A DNA stretch of 8,202 nt, taken from NCBI GenBank assembly GCA_910579115.1, contig CAJTSO010000046.1:6957-15158 (forward strand). The letters run 5' to 3'. How positions within the stretch are numbered: the first letter of the stretch is position 1; the number at the start of each line of letters is the position of its first letter. Positions 7,547-8,202 of the stretch are shown here, piece by piece. The notes beneath the pieces are model-generated. The model was given only the letters and a program-made list of their open reading frames with translations. It was not told the origin of the DNA and did not search any database. Made by a program: the position numbers and the translations under genes. This DNA is from an uncultured Selenomonadaceae bacterium (GTDB lineage Bacteria; Bacillota; Negativicutes; Selenomonadales; Selenomonadaceae).

Positions 7547-7575
7547 ATTTTAGAGCCTTTTTGGGCTCTTGTCAA
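7547..7575 (-). promoter_or_regulatory. suf operon promoter, with an inverted repeat in the spacer
   Basis: On the minus strand: a perfect -35 TTGACA (7575-7570), a 17-base spacer (7569-7553) and a -10 TAAAAT (7552-7547), five of six bases to consensus. This is the best sigma-A-like promoter in the window. It places the start near 7541 and leaves a leader of about 87 bases before the sufC ATG. The spacer plus the first base of the -10 reads AGAGCCCAAAAAGGCTCT, an inverted repeat with 6-bp perfect arms (7552-7557 and 7564-7569). That fills the space between the two boxes and is a likely operator. Confidence 0.75.
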
Positions 7576-7811
7576 GCTATCCCAACGCCCATATTACACC
7601 TTCCCGAAACACAGTTCAACATTCCAATCAAAAACACTCCTCTTTTAACATCCGATTCCTGCGGATGATTGCATAAATATATCCCTGGAAGCCTCCCTCA
7701 ACGGCGATAAAGCAAAATGAATACACCGCGGCAATCTCCCGAAGCCGCCAAGTTTGGCAAATATTTTCTTTTTAGCAGGAAAAGACACGGTTATTAGAGA
7801 ATTCATCTAAC

Positions 7812-7837
7812 TATAATTAAAATTACTTTCAAGGAGG
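7812..7837 (+). promoter_or_regulatory. -10 box and ribosome site of the EF-G-like gene
   Basis: A perfect TATAAT (7812-7817) lies 27 bases before the start codon, and AAGGAGG (7831-7837) lies 7 bases before the ATG. A good -35 is not visible: the 17-base position reads GGTTAT (7789-7794). Transcription from this -10 would start near 7824, just before the ribosome site. A weak dyad TTAGA/TCTAA (7794-7810) lies directly upstream of the -10. The ribosome site is certain; the promoter is tentative. Confidence 0.5.
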
Positions 7838-7844
7838 GATTCGT

Positions 7845-8202
7845 ATGCGGGAATACGATAGCGCGGATCTGCGCAATGTGGCGGTTATAGGACACGGCAG
7901 GACGGGGAAAACCACCCTTTTGGACGCCTGTCTTTACAAGTCGGGGGCGGCGAAACGGTTTGGCAAGCCTTCGGAAAAAACCAGCGCTTTCGACGTTGAG
8001 CCAGAGGAGATTCGGCGGGGGCTTTCCATCGTCTCATCTTTAGCGGCTTTAGAGGTGCAGGGGTGCAAACTGAATCTTCTCGACACGCCGGGCTACCCCG
8101 ATTTCATCGGCGAGGAGGCAGCGGCGGTTTTGGCCTCCGACGCGGCTCTCCTGGTGGTCTCCGCCTCTGACGGGATCGAGGCCGGCGCCGGTACGGAGAA
8201 AG
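7845..8202 (+). CDS. EF-G-like translational GTPase (N-terminal part, cut by window end)
   Basis: The first 119 codons are present and open. The N-terminus MREYDSADLRNVAVIGHGRT leads into the G1 P-loop GHGRTGKT (16-23). The switch I region follows as DVEPEEIRRGLSI (50-62), and G3 is DTPGYPDF (80-87). LLVVSASDGIEAG matches the strand after G3. These features point to the EF-G-like (FusA paralogue) group rather than the main EF-G, whose P-loop is normally AHIDAGKTT. Switch I carries Ser (RRGLSI) where EF-G has Thr (RGITI). Proteins of this group are near 690 aa, so most of the gene is outside. Their role is poorly defined; they resemble elongation factor G but are thought not to be the essential translocase. 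The ATG has an excellent AAGGAGG. It is transcribed away from suf, with no evident functional link. Confidence 0.88.
   Translation, partial: MREYDSADLRNVAVIGHGRTGKTTLLDACLYKSGAAKRFGKPSEKTSAFDVEPEEIRRGLSIVSSLAALEVQGCKLNLLDTPGYPDFIGEEAAAVLASDAALLVVSASDGIEAGAGTEK

Larger units (their letters stand above)
7455..7844. other. Divergent intergenic region between suf and the EF-G-like gene
   Basis: About 390 bases with no convincing gene. The half near sufC holds the suf promoter and two dyads, listed separately. The middle (about 7576-7790) has a small inverted repeat, CATCCG/CGGATG (7649-7667), and GCCAAGTTTGGC (7748-7759) followed by a T-rich stretch; neither looks like a terminator or a known riboswitch. 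Two very short minus-strand frames with ribosome-like sites occur here (one at 7572-7631, 19 aa), but nothing shows they are real. The right end holds the signals for the plus-strand gene. Confidence 0.7.

Noticed and set aside
7552..7569. Hairpin AGAGCC/GGCTCT as a terminator
   Set aside because: No T run follows the stem on the minus strand and only a poor one on the plus strand. It sits exactly between a good -35 and -10, so an operator or promoter spacer is the better reading.
7635..7680. A 9-codon minus-strand frame (ATG near 7675) with AGGGA upstream
   Set aside because: Too short, with no conserved feature; expected by chance in a non-coding region of this size.
1..8202. CRISPR arrays, insertion sequences, tRNA or rRNA genes, defence or phage genes
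   Set aside because: No spaced direct repeats, transposase motifs, tRNA-like cloverleafs or phage-type proteins were seen on either strand. The window is core metabolism and housekeeping genes.

Overview
The window is an ordinary-looking piece of a low-to-mid GC Firmicutes-type (Bacillota) chromosome. It holds a complete SUF iron-sulfur cluster assembly operon. The gene order sufC-sufB-sufD-sufS-sufU, the use of SufU rather than SufA/SufE, AGGAGG-type ribosome sites and sigma-A-like promoters all fit an anaerobic Firmicute. Clostridia or Negativicutes are my guess from gene order alone; I cannot name a genus.

Layout from left to right. Positions 1-2493 (minus strand) hold two head-to-tail paralogues of the DUF445 membrane-anchored family. 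They overlap by 4 bases (ATGA), and the second one runs off the left edge. They have their own extended -10 promoter near 2560. Positions 2604-2647 are an intrinsic terminator that closes the suf operon. Positions 2716-7454 (minus strand) are the suf operon, tightly packed except for a 93-base gap before sufS. Positions 7455-7844 are a divergent intergenic region. It contains a strong suf promoter (TTGACA, 17 bases, TAAAAT) whose spacer is itself an inverted repeat, and a separate 12-bp perfect dyad at the predicted 5' end of the suf transcript. From 7845 (plus strand) an EF-G-like translational GTPase begins and is cut by the right edge.

How the genes work together: SufS takes sulfur from cysteine as a persulfide, SufU (zinc-bound) accepts it and passes it on, and the SufB-SufC-SufD ATPase/scaffold complex builds the [Fe-S] cluster. 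SufD is unusually short here (283 aa). The DUF445 pair and the GTPase have no evident functional link to SUF.

I did not find an undescribed multi-gene system. The most interesting signals are the two dyads in the suf control region, the compact SufD and the tandem DUF445 pair. Several gene starts are corrected from the longest open frame: ATG at 6702 for sufB, ATG at 5296 for sufD, ATG at 4351 for sufS, TTG at 3138 for sufU and ATG at 2493 for the first DUF445 gene.
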